Source: Bradyrhizobium viridifuturi (lineage in GTDB: Bacteria; Pseudomonadota; Alphaproteobacteria; Rhizobiales; Xanthobacteraceae). Taken from it: a DNA stretch of 64,000 nucleotides. Below, piece by piece: positions 63,571 through 64,000 of this stretch (position 1 is its first letter; each line of letters begins with the position of its first letter). The translations under genes and the position numbers were made by a program. Below the pieces are notes generated by a model that was not told the origin of the DNA, did not search any database, and saw only the letters and a list, made by a program, of their open reading frames with translations. Location: positions 1 to 64,000 of the forward strand of contig NZ_LGTB01000034.1 in assembly GCF_001238275.1 (NCBI RefSeq), read 5' to 3'.

Positions 63571-64000
63571 ATGAACACGGATCTCAACCGGGTCACCAGA
63601 CTACTCGCCGCCGCGCTCTGCACCGCGATGCTGACGGCATCCGCCACCGCGCGCGAAAAGCCGAGCGCGCTGGTCGCGGCGCGCGAGGTCAAGACCGACG
63701 TCGCCGGGCTGAAGGCGCCGGGCCAGATCCTGGTCGACGTCTGGGGCATCCCGCACATCTATGCCGGCAACGACCACGACCTGTTCTTCCTGCAGGGCTT
63801 CAACGCGGCGCGCGACCGGCTCTGGCAGATCGACCTCTGGCGCAAGCGCGGCCTCGGCCTGCTGGCGAAAGACTTCGGCCCCGCCTATGCCGAGCAGGAC
63901 AAGGCGCTGCGGCTGTTCCTCTATCGCGGCGACATGAATGCGGAATGGGCCGCCTACGGCCCGAAGGCGAAAACCTATGCCGAGGCGTTCGTCGCCGGCG
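63571..64000 (+). CDS. Penicillin acylase-family (Ntn) hydrolase, 5' part only
   Basis: The first 143 residues only; the window ends inside the gene. A Sec signal peptide (cut after SATA) is followed by the start of the alpha subunit, VDVWGIPHIYAGNDHDLFFLQGFNAARDRLWQIDLWRKRGLGLLA, the hallmark of penicillin G acylases, cephalosporin acylases and N-acyl-homoserine-lactone acylases. The autocatalytic beta-subunit Ser lies beyond the window. It could degrade acyl-homoserine lactones or amides; the substrate cannot be told from this part. Confidence 0.88.
   Translation, partial: MNTDLNRVTRLLAAALCTAMLTASATAREKPSALVAAREVKTDVAGLKAPGQILVDVWGIPHIYAGNDHDLFFLQGFNAARDRLWQIDLWRKRGLGLLAKDFGPAYAEQDKALRLFLYRGDMNAEWAAYGPKAKTYAEAFVAG

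Overview
The window looks like chromosomal DNA of a Bradyrhizobium-type alphaproteobacterium (Rhodopseudomonas/Bradyrhizobium group). The evidence is very high GC with strong third-position bias, a CYP199A-type P450, a DbjA-like haloalkane dehalogenase, an aerobic box benzoyl-CoA pathway with a BoxR regulator, a GcrA cell-cycle regulator, and interspersed palindromic intergenic repeats of the kind common in this group. I found no rRNA, tRNA, CRISPR array, insertion sequence or prophage.

Layout. 1-5.7 kb: a peptide/opine-type ABC ATPase, then AtzG-, AtzE- and AtzH-like genes, a GntR regulator and a convergent AtzF-like allophanate hydrolase; this is a ureide/carboxybiuret nitrogen-scavenging set. 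5.9-16.3 kb: aromatic-acid island with MarR/feruloyl-CoA synthetase, a second MarR, CYP199A, an aromatic-type binding protein, a cysteine hydrolase, an AraC regulator and a tannase/feruloyl-esterase-family protein. 16.4-21.4 kb: type II NADH dehydrogenase, DHA2 drug exporter, a small alpha-beta-barrel protein coupled to an ECF sigma factor with a SnoaL tail, and a DUF805 membrane protein. 21.8-30.5 kb: a complete Liv-type ABC importer converging on a Rieske oxygenase plus a glutamine-synthetase-like ligase, with a divergent IclR regulator. 31-37.8 kb: boxR, bclA, an alpha/beta hydrolase, boxC and boxB. 38-45 kb: mixed genes (SDR, TauE/SafE, polysaccharide deacetylase, BON-OmpA protein, TetR/haloalkane dehalogenase/SelW-like). 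45.4-53.5 kb: UPF0104 membrane protein and the phosphate regulon phoR-pstSCAB-phoU-phoB with a Pho box. 53.6-58.5 kb: gcrA, argD-argF, hslO, apaG. 58.7-61.8 kb: an OpgC-type membrane acyltransferase followed by two SGNH proteins. 62-64 kb: glpK and the start of a penicillin-acylase-family gene.

A feature that cuts across the whole window is that about a dozen conserved genes (atzE, atzH, atzF, an MFS gene, livH, iclR, boxC twice, tauE/safE, dhaA, phoB, argD and a hypothetical gene) are interrupted by frameshifts. All but one are explained by loss of a single base, usually from a short G or C run, and the protein continues in the next frame up to a sensible stop. This pattern looks more like a sequence or assembly artefact than natural decay, so I report the genes over their full extent and flag the break.

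Nothing here can be declared a new system from sequence alone. The best candidates for an undescribed function are the Rieske-oxygenase/glutamine-synthetase-like/IclR module with its Liv importer, and the OpgC-SGNH-SGNH operon, in which the first SGNH protein has lost canonical catalytic residues. Several clear operator palindromes (MarR, TetR, GntR/FCD, BoxR-like TGCA-N6-TGCA) make the regulatory logic testable.
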